64,000 nucleotides of DNA, taken from contig OZ026601.1 of NCBI GenBank assembly GCA_964020085.1, positions 5,892,835 to 5,956,834 of the forward strand, written 5' to 3'. The position numbers and the translations under genes are program-made. Origin of the DNA: Micromussa lordhowensis (taxonomy: Eukaryota > Cnidaria > Anthozoa > Scleractinia > Lobophylliidae). Below are positions 35,434 through 47,071 of the stretch, in pieces; the stretch's first letter is position 1; the number at the start of each line of letters is the position of its first letter. The notes below the pieces were generated by a model. The model ran no database searches. It was not told the origin of the DNA and worked only from the letters and a program-made list of their open reading frames with translations.

Positions 35434-35690
35434 TAAGGCCCAGTCCCCACTGCGCCGGAGAAATGTAAAATGCATTCTCGCTCTGAAAACGCATCGAATG
35501 TTTTCCGTTAACACTACTCGAGCAATCGATCTTTGCCGGAACACATCGATCACCCGCGGCGTGCAAAAAGGCCTATGTGCACCCGGCTAGAGGTTACGGT
35601 TTATCACATGATTATGTGATGTCATCACTTTCGAAAAGCTCGATTTTTCCGTACACCATTTTTCCGGATTAGTGTGGACGGGCCCTAATA
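35434..35690. mobile_element. hAT-like MITE
   Basis: Ends AAGGCCCAGTCCCCACTGCG and AGTGTGGACGGGCCCTAA are imperfect inverted repeats sharing the inner CCGGA. No coding sequence. Confidence 0.55.
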
Positions 35691-37284
35691 TAGAGAGAGC
35701 ACAAGCGGAGTTCTGCTGTGGCTCCAATAGTCTGTTTAATTTTGCCACAGTGTACTACATGTAGTCGGAAGCTAATAATGTTAAGAAATTTGGCCGAGCG
35801 AGACTAAGTACTGAGTTATGGCTGAATACCATATGATGGTAAGGGTTGCTTTTTTTTTGAACGGCTTTGTGACCCTTTTGTTTGCACTAACTAACAGTGC
35901 TATAACAGGTTTTACTGATATAGTGAGTGCAGCGGGTACGGCGCTTTTCTGTTACGTTACTACAAGAGGTCTGCTTCAGTTTCAGGCAAAGCATCTGGCA
36001 TTATTGATCAAAGGGAATTCTGGATAGGCCCCTTGCAGACTTTTTTTGCGGGAGGGTGCGATCCAACGAGGAGACGGTTCAAACAAGGGTGAGTGGTCCT
36101 GGGGCATGCTCCTCCGTGAAATTTAAAAAAAATTAAACTCAGGTTGTTTGAGACTGCGTTTTGTGCGTTTCGAAGGCAGTATGATATGAAAACAGGCAGT
36201 CAGAAGCGAGCGAACTTAAAAACGTGAATATTAGTCAAACTTGAAAATCTGTATTATTCACGGGGGTTGCTGCCTTCAGTAGTGTGCCAAGCTCAAGCCT
36301 CCTTAGCTACTTCTTAGCAAACAGATCAACTACATTTTCCAAAAAATTGGACCACCGCAGCCTGTAGGGGGGGGGGGTGAGGGTGCACCCGTCGCACCCC
36401 CTTCCCTACGGGTCTGCCTTGGCAGACGTGAGAATTCATTACCATCTCTTTGGTTATGACACAATAATTGTTGATTGTTTTTGCTTCTTCATAATCATCC
36501 TCGATCTTTTGTTTTGATCTTCTAGGCTTAACGACTTAATTAAATAATGGGTCCAATCAAGTAGTTGAGATTGAGAGTGTGTAGGAAGTTTGACTTTTAA
36601 TTACCATCTCATTTTGTTGCTCTTTGTGTAGCCCTTTCCCTGGCACTAATTTTTTTATGCCAGCTCTGAATCAGTTTTCAAACGGTTCATGTTCCTTCCT
36701 TGCACTAACAATTGCCATTCGAGACAAGTACTATAACAGCCTCCTTTTAGCTGACTTTATTTTTAGTCGTTGTTGTTGTCTTGTTTAGCTATCCTTCCAT
36801 TACAGGAACAAACCACTGACAATCAACAATTTGATGTATTAACATCCTTACTCGCTCTTTTTTTTAATATACGTATTTTATTCCAATAACATTACATTAC
36901 ATACAAAAGTTACCTACTCTACTTACAATATTAACGTAACAAAATTTACAAAACCAGCATTATTTACAATTTGTTTTCTTACATTTCTTTCATTTCACTC
37001 TTTGCCTCAGAGGAACCTGATTGACTTTTGGTTGGGGGCTAAACGACTGTTACCGATCCCTTGCGCTTGATGTCTTTTCTTGTTATTCACCAAAGCCTTA
37101 AAGCCAAGTGAAGTATCAGAATTGGCCTATTTCATATGTTGTGGAGGTTCTGTAGACACCGGGGTGCATAAGTTAAAGTTAGTTGTCTGAATGGATGACT
37201 ATTAGCCTGTCTACCTCATTACTAACATACAGCTACAGCCTAGCATGGCTCATTTGCCTTTCCTGGTTCTAGTTCTTAAATTAT

Positions 37285-37549
37285 CTCCTTCGGCACGTTA
37301 AGGCCATCAAGGAATTGAAGAGATGAAAAATCGGTTAAGAACCAAGGCCTGGTGGACCGTGATGCTGAGCAAGTATGCCACAATTGTCATGGATGTCAAG
37401 TGGCGGGAGAATTCCTTGCACCTGAGCCAATGGAACGAATGGAAACACTGTCAGGACCCTGGCAAGATGTGGCTATTCGTGTCTTGGGACCACTCTTATC
37501 CTGGAAAGAACGGGAAAACATCCCGTGCATGCTGATGGATTTTATTTAA
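37285..37549 (+). mobile_element. LTR-retrotransposon (Ty3/gypsy-type) integrase fragment
   Basis: Two overlapping frames together show an integrase zinc-finger end (CHNCHGCQ) and the start of the catalytic core (GPWQDVAIRVLGPL). A shift between frames near 37350 and an in-frame stop show that it is dead. No LTR or other domain was found nearby. Confidence 0.65.
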
Positions 37550-37563
37550 GTATTTTGAGTCGT

Positions 37564-39780
37564 ATTTTTAAATTGAGCGCTTGCCGAATCAGAAATTTTA
37601 TCTAACATGCTTTTTCTGGTTGACTGATTTCAAAAAAATAACATATATACAAGATTCTTTAATTACATGTAAGTTGTGTCTTTTACGTTGTTTGCAGGCA
37701 TGTCTGAATATACAGAATATCCTTTAAAGGCATGCTAATCAATGTAATTGAGTTCATTAAAATAGAATGAAAAAAAAACTTTTTTTAAGTAGCTGTCTTT
37801 AGCAATGTCACTTGTGCTTATAGTGACACTGTAAATAAATAAACAAATATTGAAATAGAACATGAACTATTAAGAATCCCAACTGGTGGGAGGCTGACCA
37901 GTTCGCTTTTTACACAACGCGGTCGAGGACTCCGAGTTGAACTCGGGACTACTGGGAACAAATCCAGATAGCGGTAGGGTGAAACATTTGAATCAGGGAC
38001 ATCCAGACTTCATAACAAACGCTCTACACCACTGGGCTGAGGCGCCTCCTCGCATATCAAATTGATATGCTTTAGTTTTCATGTGATATGAAGCGTCGTG
38101 TTACAGATATTTTTGTCCTGCCGAGGTCTTTTAGTTAGACAAATTCGATTATTAAACACAACTAGAAAACTGCGCTGCAAAATGTTACCTAGCCATTGGC
38201 ATCTAACCAGTAAGTTCTTGTATGTGAGGGTTTGATACTCAGAGGAATAAAACAGGGGTCGCTTCATCTGAATTCTAGCTTTTGCAGTTTTTCCAATTTG
38301 ACCTTGAGCAATTTCTCTAAGAATTATACCAAATAAAAATGTAATGCAGGCTTTTTTCATTAGCTTGCTTGTCACAGCTTGATTGTTTTCAGCTTGCCCG
38401 AGTGATCTGAGAAGCTTGCTCTCTGTGATACTAAGAAGGATTTTCTAAACTTAATTTTACGCCAATCGCATTGTCACCAAGGTAAGTTATCAAGAATTTC
38501 AAAACTCTGAGGATCTTCTTAAATGACCGGAGTCTTTTGTTTTTTTTCAGATATGAAAAAAATCTGACATGGTAATAATGTCACGGCAATACTTACCTAA
38601 ATAAACTAATGGCGGACCCACAGCTTTTAAGTGACTGACATTTTAAAATCATTCACAGTGTAGCTAACTTATGTAAACGACGGTAAAATGTCGTACTGTC
38701 GTCAACAAGATTAAATCAAAAGTGCTTGAGCTGAGAATTTCGCAATTTTTTTGCCATTCTTGTCTCTCAGTGATTTTAAACTACAAGCTTAAGATGACAA
38801 TGAAAATTCATTTAGCGATAAAAAAGTCCCTCCTTCGCTACCAACTAGGGCAATTTCCAAGGTGATTTCTAAGCATTAAAAGTCAAGTCTGTCCATAAAA
38901 ATCCTGCCAAAGTTCTTTTCAGTTAACCTAAAAAGTTTCGTGCTTTGTTTATCTAAGTTTTGAACCAATAATAAGACGCCTCGTGCAATTGTAAGATCAG
39001 ATTCTTTGTGACAAGAATATCTTGAATATTTGTGATATAGGCGTTTATTCAGCAAATCTGCCCTTCTCCAAAACGACTTTGTGTGGCGTTTTTGTGTTGT
39101 TATCCGAATGTTACAGTATTTGTTTTTGACACTGGCAGATCAACTTCTCCGCCCTAGGCACTCATGTGTTTGGACAACAAGCCTCGATTGAACGACAATT
39201 GTTTAGCATTGTGAGCATGTGGTTACGGGTGCTAGGGCTAATTATCATCTCTAAAATTTTATTTTGTAAGCGCAGAGACTCCGCATCGATCGAGTACGCC
39301 CGTTACCACGCAATGCAAAAGAGACTTTTTTGTATGTGGACTATTTCACCACCTTTTTTTCCATCCATCCCAGTAAAGTATACACTGTTTCATATTCGTT
39401 GTTTACCTTTCCTTCGTCTCTAAATATGAAAACAACTAAATAAACCACAACTAGCAAAAACGAACGCTCATTCATTCGCCGGTACCTTGGCGTTTTCTTA
39501 CTAATATCTCCAGATAATGCTGATTGTTAAAAGTATTCCATTTTTTTCTAACCAGGGGTGTTACTTCTGCGCATTAAGGTTAAAAAATTCAATTTTCTTT
39601 CTTTAGGTGAGCTATGTTTGGGTAAGAAACAACTAAAGCGCGAAACTAGCGGAATTAATAACAAACCCAACAAACCAATACAAGACCAGAACTTTAGCAA
39701 GTGGCCTAAACGTAATTCCAAAATAATTAATATTTACCCTGGAAACCATTTAATAATTCAGTAGCAAGGTCAAATAAACG
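37564..39780. other. intergenic region, one SINE-like segment
   Basis: On the minus strand 38050-37890 has tRNA-like boxes (CAGCCCAGTGGTGTAGAGC, then CTGATTCAAATG, and a second GAGTTCAACTCGG), suggesting a SINE. A frame after a good acceptor at 39605 (GELCLGKKQLKRETSG..., stop 39764) could be a short terminal exon, but it has no partner. Confidence 0.35.
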
Positions 39781-39832
39781 TTACGTGCTTTGAGTGATCA
39801 AGACAGTCTACAGCTCCGTAAGGGCCTCAGAG
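39781..39832 (+). other. possible non-coding first exon, minicollagen A
   Basis: A donor AG|GTAAGA at 39833 pairs well with the acceptor just before the ATG at 40120. The 5' limit is not visible. Confidence 0.35.
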
Positions 39833-40119
39833 GTAAGACATTCGTATTTATCTACCCTCAGCTATATAACTAAAGTTTGTTACACCATTGCTTAGAAGTG
39901 AACAGAAATATTTTCTGGACAAGCGTTTTGATTTCTTCTTTTTTGTGGAAATATTATTCAAACATTGATTAACATAATTAATCTGTCCTGTCTCTGACAT
40001 TTTCTAAAGTATTTTTCCTTTATCTTTTTTCTTCGATTCTTCGTTAATATTTCTGATCTCGTTACTTCTCTAGGCACACTTACACCTTGTTTAAATCGTT
40101 TTTGTTTTTTGACAGGAAG

Positions 40120-42454
40120 ATGAAATTCCAGCTAATTCTGTGTGTCACTGCTCTCTTAATCGCCTTTGCGGCCGCAAAGTCCTTAGAAGGTACGGTAATT
40201 AGTATCGGTATTGATAACAGATCCAGGGTTGACGCAAGTTGTTGGAAAAAAGTTGTTGGAAAAAAAAAATTCTAAAATAATTTACCGGTGCTTCGTATAA
40301 CAACCAATATCAATAGCGGAACATACATAAGCCCAAAGCATATCATAATGAAAGAGATATAATTCTGTAAAGGTACAAGTACCTCTTGCTCTCTCAGTGG
40401 CATTTTCACGGTAAAATGTTTCAAGACTAAAGCTTCCTTCACTTGAACTAAGCCAGTTATTAACAGTTCAGTACGGGTACGCTACTAGATTGATTTATTT
40501 CGAAAGAGCCTTTCTCCTCGACATCTGATTCCCACAGTCTATGAAGGCATTGATCCTTTGGAAGACTTTCAAAGTTAAACTTGACAGGGTCCTAACCAAA
40601 TGTTTTCTTCCTCGTCTACACATCAAGGGTTTAAAATAAAGGATAGGTTTTTTAACCACAAGAGTGAGACAACCGCAAGTAAAATCTTATTGTTCCATGA
40701 CTCGACATTTACAAGCTTGCTCCAAAGAAAGTGTGGCCATGGCGTTAGTTCACGAGGCTAATTTTACATACCATGACACCCATGTTGAAACGTAACTACG
40801 AGAGAATAGTGATGAGTTAAGGTCAGGGTAAAAAATCTGTTCTGTGCAGGATTCTTACTCGGATCTAGGCATCTAAGTTCTATCTATTGCGCTTAGTCGC
40901 CTGAGGGTTCTGACTGTCAGATATTAATCGTTTGGTTGATAAACAATATTAACGCCATATTATTTTTATTCAGATCATTTTCAGTGTGTAAATGCAGGCA
41001 GCCCTAAAATGAACCAGATTTTTGTAAAGTGACTTTTTATAAAACACTGTTTGACCTGAAGAAAAATAGGATCCCCACGAAGAAGGCGTAGTTACGTTAC
41101 ATAACTAGCTTGTGATGTTTTATTACTTCATGTTTGTTATGAGTACTTCCAACAGTGTAAAGGAAAACAAAACAAAGTCAAAAAAGATGAGCTCAGATAG
41201 TAGTTTTGTCAGCAATAGCTGGCCTTTTTGCTAGTGCTAAGTGTTTATTAGATGTTGCGTTTCGAGCGGGAAATATTAATTCTCTGATACCAACCAACCA
41301 CGGTTAGTTTCCTCTTAAATGATAGCCTATGGCTTTACCGAATGCTTTCGAGCCTCACAAAGCCACCACCTTCCGTTGTGTCAGTGGGAAGGGTGGTCAC
41401 TTAGTTAATAAAGATTCGACACCTGAGTTTGTCGGCTATGAGCCGTTCGGTGTCTACTCAACTAGCTGGTAGACTTGCAAGTCAAATAAGTGACAAAGAA
41501 GTCACTAGCATGGGAAGAAATAAAGTGTAAGCTGGTTATTACTTATTGTTTTATTTATTTCAAGACCAATGTTGTCAGGTACCTGATATTTCTCAGTTGT
41601 AAATAAAAATAATTAGCTATTGGTCCGGCAATGTTTTCTAGAAAGGCGTCTTCGGCGTAAAAATTAATAAGAATACTATTGTGGCAATTACCTGGGGTTT
41701 TTTTTGCGCAACATTATGGCTGGTAACGTTACCGTCGAACTCCAGAAAATTATTAAACATCGTGATTTTTAATGTTCACGTCTAAAATTATTGCAAGCCA
41801 ACGAGTTTCTAAGGCCAAAAAACCTATATCGACATCAGATGCATCGAATCAGATGTTTCGATCACTACAAAGGTTATGCAGCAAACGCTGGGTCAAATCA
41901 AGATAGTCAGATAAAATCCGATTACTTTTCATTTAAAGTTTACGTTTATTGTTCGTCAGGTGTTATACTTAGTTTGTTGACTGAAGTTGTTTAAGTCTAA
42001 AAATATATACCGGCACAACCGAGAAATACTGATATCTAGAAAAGTCTTGACTGTGTTGAAACGCGCATCATCTAAATGAATATGTGTGTTTTTAGCTTCA
42101 AAGCGGTGTTGTCCGCCACCACCACCTGCTCCTGTTCCGGCACCTCTACCAGGACCTCCCGGACCAGCCGGTCCTCCTGGAGCTCTTGGCTGCTCCGGTC
42201 CTCCTGGATCCACTGGATGCCCCGGATGGAAGGGACCCCCAGGGGCAGTCGGAGCACCCGGACCAATCGGACTTCCTGGTAAACCTGCCCTTCCTGGACC
42301 ACCCGGACAACCCGGACCTATGGGACCAGTCGGACCTGCCGGATGCCCAGGTCTTAAAGGATGCCCCGGACTTAACGGTGCCCCAGGGCTCATTGGACCC
42401 CCAGGGCCCCCCGGACTGCCCGGACCAGCCGCAGCCCCTGCTTGTTGCGGTTAG
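40120..42454 (+). CDS. minicollagen-like protein A
   Basis: Coding exons 40120-40189 and 42096-42454 (phase 1), 142 residues. Residues 1-19 are a signal peptide; 20-27 (KSLEASKR) is a propeptide ending in a dibasic site. Then CC, a Pro-rich stretch (30-42), 31 Gly-X-Y triplets (43-135) with one Gly-to-Ala break in the middle (GKP-ALP-GPP), and a tail AAPACCG. Minicollagens are disulfide-linked structural proteins of the nematocyst capsule wall. Here the terminal Cys domains shrink to CC at each end, while four Cys lie within the collagen helix (GCS, GCP). The helix is two 15-triplet blocks, double the usual size. An acceptor four bases before the ATG implies a non-coding first exon. Poly(A) signal at 42576. 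A 33-bp minisatellite begins 300 bp downstream. Confidence 0.88.
40190..42095. other. intron of minicollagen A
   Basis: 1.9 kb. I see no repeat of note or coding motif in it. Confidence 0.4.
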
Positions 42455-42753
42455 AAGAGCTAAACAGAAGCAGAGCGACAACGAAAACCTGCGGAAGCAG
42501 CAGATCAAATTCAAGCTTAGGATAAATGAAAACCATTTTTCGGGTTTAGAGGAATTCGTTGTCGAGCAGAACACTAATAAAAGATGTTTGCATTACAAAA
42601 AGACTTTTGTTCTTTCAATTACCCTACTAGGTCTGGACTCGATGTCACACTACGATCACTACATTGCTGAATCTAAACAATCGATCTAAGCGATCCCCAG
42701 GGGGCTCCCCCTATAATGGACTATAAGGGGAGGCTCCGCCCGAAATAGTAGCG

Positions 42754-43470
42754 TAGGGATTTCACAAGTTGAGGTATATGAAAGTGTTGGGATTTCACAA
42801 GTTGAGGTATATAAAAGGGTTGGGATTTCACAAGTTGAGGTATATAAAAGGGTAGGGATTTCACAAGTTGAGGTAGATGAAAGGGTTGGGATTAGAAAAG
42901 TTGAGGTATATAAAAGGGTAGGGATTTCACGAGTTGAGGTATATAAAAGGGTTGGGATTTCACAAGTTGAGGTATATATCACAAGTTGAGGTATATGAAA
43001 GGGTAGGGATTTCACAAGTTGAGGTATATGAAAGGGTAGGGATTTCACAAGTTGAGGTATATAAAAGGGTAGGAATTTCACAAGTTGAGGTATATAAAAG
43101 GGTAGGGATTTCACAAGTTGAGGTATATGAAAGTGTTGGGATTTCACAAGTTGAGGTATATAAAAGGGTAGGGATTTCACAAGTTGAGGTAGATGAAAGG
43201 GTTGGGATTAGAAAAGTTTAGGTATATAAAAGGGTAGGGATTTCACGAGTTGAGGTATATAAAAGGGTTGGGATTTCACAAGTTGAGGTATATAAAAGGG
43301 TAGGGATTTCACAAGTTGAGGTATATGAAAGGGTAGGGATTTCACAAGTTGAGGTATATGAAAGGGTAGGGATTTCACAAGTTGAGGTATATAAAAGGGT
43401 AGGAATTTCACAAGTTGAGGTATATAAAAGGGTAGGGATTCACAAGTTGAGGAATATGAAAGGGTAGGCA
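42754..43470 (+). repeat. 33-bp minisatellite, about 22 copies
   Basis: The unit starts GGGATTTCACAAGTTGAGG and ends ATATAAAAGGGTA, with variants (tataaaa/tatgaaa, gggta/gggtt, one 'attagaaaag' form). The variant order recurs at an offset of 316 bp (42867 and 43183), so a block of nine full units plus a 19-bp partial one was itself duplicated. As 33 is divisible by three, both strands stay open (ISQVEVYKRVG on +), which I take to be incidental. Confidence 0.95.
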
Positions 43471-44212
43471 AAGCTTCCCTTTTTGGCGATTTCTTCATAC
43501 TACTGGGCTGGTTATGGAAGTATGTGAAAAAGGTATCCTTTTTTCAATTAAAGGGGTACGAAAGGGGTACCTTTGTTGTCAACAAGGTATAAAAAAGGGT
43601 AAGGGGTTAAACCTCCAGCCAGATCGTGGCGATCACTACGATAGTTACCATCGAAGACACAGTGTACTACAACTATAAATCTCAAGAAATGGAGAGCTTC
43701 GACTATATGTGCAAAGTTCCAGTTTTTAAAAGATTGGAATAGAGGATCAAAATGAACCGTCAGAACTATCACTGCGAAGAAATTCAACGTTGTTTAGAGC
43801 CATCCCAAAGTTTTGTAAATTTACGGTGACTCTGAAATACGTCCAGGGAAATGTTTTGAAAACTTGCAAAAAAAGTTGACCTTATCATGATCATTGCAAT
43901 TCCACAGTAGAACATGAGCGTCACTGGGCTCATTTTTACGTTTTAAAAAGATATAGAGTAAGCGTCTTTAACAGGTTGCTACGTAACCTGTTATACGAGA
44001 AATATGACCTCACCTTGTATTTCAGTTATTGTCGCATTATCTGACAAAGAGTGGTAGATTGATCCATCAAAGCTTAAATGATGGAAATAACTCGAACCGT
44101 TGTTAGCCTCCTTAGCAAATTATCACGCTGTTGGCATTTTGCAATTTCAGCATCGTTCAGTTAGTAAAAGAATTTAAACTCTTGGATTTATTTAAACGTA
44201 AAATCTGCATAC
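43471..44212. other. spacer after minisatellite
   Basis: 'aaaggggtacg', 'aaggggtacc' and 'aaaagggtaagggg' around 43550-43610 look like eroded edges of the minisatellite. Nothing else is recognised. Confidence 0.3.
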
Positions 44213-44452
44213 GTGCCAAGTGGGCCATCAGGCTTATCCCGGTTTATGCAGCGTGAAGCGCCTACGAGTATTTCTAATCCCCACTACATGCAGTATTAAG
44301 TTCGCTGGTACCCATTTATACACCTGGGTGGAGAGAGGCACTGTGAAAGTCTTGTCTTGTTCAAGATTATAACATAATGTCCCCGGCCAGGGCTAGAGCC
44401 CAGACTACTCAGACGAGCGCAATAAACATAAGGCAACCGCGCCTCCCTAATA
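44213..44452 (-). repeat. tRNA-derived SINE
   Basis: On the minus strand: GGGAGGCGCGGTTGCCTTAT, a B box GGGCTCTAGCCC, then 'cacccaggtgtataaatggg', a body sequence common in invertebrate tRNA SINEs. Confidence 0.65.
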
Positions 44453-44502
44453 TTTAAATACTGATATACTAAATATTACGGTATATTTAAATACTAAGAA
44501 AG

Positions 44503-44680
44503 ACGTTTAGATTAGCCTACGAACCCACTCCCGGCTCTTGGAGGAGAATCCCATTCTCTTCTGCACCCTGGAGGAGCACAGCAAATTCAGCTCTTCGCGC
44601 CTCGTTGACAGCGCTTCGCGCCGAATTTACTGTGCTCAGGCTCCAAGAGCCAGAAGCCTGTTCGCAGGCTACGTTTAGAT
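44503..44680. mobile_element. MITE with 10-bp target-site duplication
   Basis: ACGTTTAGAT is found exactly on both sides (44503-44512 and 44671-44680) of a 158-bp element with ends TAGCCTACGAAC and GTTCGCAGGCT and inner GGCTCTTGGAG/CTCCAAGAGCC. A 9-10 bp duplication is typical of Mutator-like elements. The perfect duplication indicates a recent insertion. Confidence 0.8.
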
Positions 44681-44804
44681 CAAAGATTAACGGCAAACGT
44701 GGCTCTGATTTTGATATCTTCTCCTCAAATCCTTAAATCAATACAACGCAGAAACGAAAATTAAAAAATCTGTTCTTTACAGCAAATACAAATATTCTCC
44801 TCAC

Positions 44805-44957
44805 ATAGGTGTTGAAAGGGGCTTTTAAGCCGTCTTTCTTTCGTCGGGAAGAGTTTAATTTGGCCGCTCGCTGTTTGCCGTAAAAGTCATTATTAAGATC
44901 TATATTTGCTGTCACTGCCTTCCCTAACACGACCAACAAAAGGCACACATGAAACAT
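44805..44957 (-). CDS. possible signal-peptide exon of an unknown minus-strand gene
   Basis: From an ATG at 44957 the minus strand encodes 51 residues: a convincing signal peptide (MFHVCLLLVVLGKAVTA), then a polar segment with a tetrabasic site (RRKK). A donor TAT|GTGAGG follows in phase 0. I found no partner exon between here and 43500, so the gene may be a relic or a chance frame. If real it would be a small secreted or propeptide-type product. Confidence 0.25.
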
Positions 44958-46173
44958 GCTGTCTCATTATGGAATATAATGCCTTTCGTCAAAACAGCAG
45001 CTCAGAAGAAGTAAAGAAATAATCTTCATTGATGGAAAAGTTAGTTGAATGTGAAACTTACCATAAATTGCAAGCTGTGAGTTCCACATTTTCCAGAATC
45101 ATTAGTGTATTGTGAATTCTTAAATCAGCAGGCGTTTTGAATTTCCTGTAGTTTCCGTGTTTTTTTTTTCTTTTTATTCAAGGAACACGTGGAAAAAGTA
45201 AAGCTAAGAAACCACGCTCGGTAGGTTTTCTTGACGAGTCCGCTTTTGACTAAAATGAAGTTCTTGGCGCCTTGCGGACCACCAGTTCACTAGGCGACAA
45301 GAAAATGTGATTCCAGGATCACGGCGTTAATGTTGGCGTCCTTCACTGTAGAACACTTTGCCATCAGCACTCGAAGGAAACAACTAATTTCTGGGGTGCA
45401 TTTGGAGCTAGATGCGTGTTTACTATAACAATTTTTGTAATTGGGAATTACCGTTCCCTTATTGTTGTACTTTCACCCTACTACAATGGGAAAAATGATA
45501 ACTGACACCTGTCCGTTATTATTGACTCGAAAAGGGTTTAATGTTGGCTTACGCGGCTAATCTCAGATTTTAGAGTGAGACTGGATCTAAGCACAATACA
45601 TATAGTTAAGTCAACAACATATATATTTTTATTGTTGTTATGTCTCGATATATAGTTCTTCATAGTATTTTCGGGAAAAAAGTATTCAAGGGATTACATA
45701 ACTTGTCACGAAAGTCAGACTAATGAATGAAGATGTCATGAGTTTCACCAATCTGGCTATGATTCATTCCAATGCCTAAACTAAAGGGGAGGGAGATGTA
45801 AAACCCATTTACCAAAGTCGTAAAACTGAACCATTAGATACTAAATAGTACAAAGAACCACTTTGCGGTTTGCAAATGTCTTCTTTTTTCATCAAAGAAA
45901 TCTCTGTTTGAATTTAGATAACTCAACAACTGCCGGACACTCGAGAAATTCACACCTAGAGTTGCGTGTTCTTTAACACCTGGAACGACAAGTTTGCTAC
46001 TAAGCTAACCAAATGATTATATCCTTATTTCGAAACAAACTTTGAATTAAGATTAGTTTCTGTCTTTAACATACTTTAGGCGAAATAAAACAATTATGGC
46101 AGATTTTGAAATTAAAATAACAGCCAAAATTTGATGACTAAAGCATAAATTAATATTTCAGTAGTACAGTCAC
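44958..46173. other. intergenic region before minicollagen B
   Basis: No repeat or gene is recognised. A short frame after an acceptor at about 45180 (GTRGKSKAKKPRS, stop 45250) is too short to call. Confidence 0.3.
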
Positions 46174-46233
46174 ATAAAAAGCGTTGGCCGCCAAAAAGAC
46201 AACACACTTTACAGGTCTTCGCGGACTGTTAAG
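46174..46233 (+). promoter_or_regulatory. TATA-like box and non-coding first exon, minicollagen B
   Basis: ATAAAAAG at 46174-46181 is followed about 50 nt later by a donor AAG|GTAAGC (46234). The acceptor partner would be the CAG at 47064, just before the ATG. The first exon would be about 30 nt long. Confidence 0.4.
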
Positions 46234-47071
46234 GTAAGCAAGAGAAACCTCCTGTCTTTCTGTTCATTTGTCTCTTATATTTAGTTATATTCCTGCTGAT
46301 AACCTTGAAAATATCCTGAAAAATTGCTTAACGTGTAGCTTGCAGACGAATTTTGTCTGTACTTGAGCTGATCGCCTGGCCAGGAACTCTGTTCCTTCTC
46401 CCTGGCGCATAAAAATCACCACACAATGAATTAAAGCCTTTTTTCCAGAAATCATTTGCTAATTTTTACCTTTAACCAAGGGTAGTAAAGAACGTCGCCA
46501 CTACCTTGAATTTCAACTTCCTAACATAGCAACGCATGTCATATAAGACAATAGGAAGTTAAAGAAAACCACGACGCAAAACGTCAACTAAACAACGGGA
46601 ACGTTGCTAAACGAAAGGGTTAATGAAGAAAACAATAGCTGTCCACGTGCATTATAATTCTTGGTACATTTCTTTGCCATCCTCTGTAAAACAACAATGT
46701 AAAATGACCGACAGTGCTTCGGGGAAGAAGTTCTGCGTTTTCCGGAGAACGTGAACCACGGCGATTAATTTTTTTTTTAAATATTTCGCCCTGCCCCAGA
46801 ATCAGTTTTTGTGATAGTTTTGACACTAAGAAACAAAGGAAAATGGCTTTAAAGTATCGCGAAATTCGTAGGTAAAATATAAAATCAGTTTTTTAATCGA
46901 CGTTGTCCTCGGCATCGAGTCCTGGTTTCTTAAACTCTCTATTGAATGATACAATCCCAGGCCAACGACACCAAGGGAAAATCGCAGTTATCTTTGAAAC
47001 AGTGCTTGAGGTGAATATGTCCTAATGTATTTATTATATACGTTTTCGTATCTATCTCAACAGGCCAAAAC

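Larger units (their letters stand above)
34050..37563 (+). pseudogene. partial duplicate of the gene's 3' half with broken last exon (exon 4b)
   Basis: After the LINE block, 34855-35150 matches intron 3 of paralogue 1 ('aggatcttatctgg', 'ccacacccaa', 'cgattgcagacagaataaga'), and 35700-35770 matches intron 3 of paralogue 2 ('ccaatagtctgttt'). An acceptor at 36805 then opens GAACAAACCACTGAC (EQTTDNQQFDVLTS), parallel to the start of exon 4 of paralogue 3 (EQTSHSTPSLFE). The frame runs into foreign sequence and stops at 36887. About 650 bp later, 37528-37560 repeats the 3' UTR of paralogue 3 ('gctgatggattttatttaag'). I read this as intron 3 plus exon 4 duplicated in tandem and then disrupted by a retroelement. 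Use of exon 4b as an alternative last exon is possible but unproven. Confidence 0.55.

Noticed and set aside
37890..38050. Functional tRNA gene
   Set aside because: A- and B-like boxes are present but no cloverleaf with a full acceptor stem can be drawn; a SINE relic is more likely.
39558..39764. Lys/Asn-rich frame after a good acceptor upstream of minicollagen A
   Set aside because: Composition follows the local AT bias and there is no partner exon or family resemblance.
42186..42689. 167-codon frame overlapping minicollagen A
   Set aside because: It is the shifted frame of a GC-rich Gly-X-Y repeat; the frame with Gly every third residue, signal exon and Cys ends is the real one. The same holds for the antisense frames at 42, 48 and 58 kb.
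42754..43470. CRISPR-like regularly spaced repeats
   Set aside because: Units are contiguous without unique spacers and the DNA is clearly eukaryotic.
42686..43498. Frames across the 33-bp minisatellite
   Set aside because: Open on both strands by periodicity; no signal peptide or splice link.
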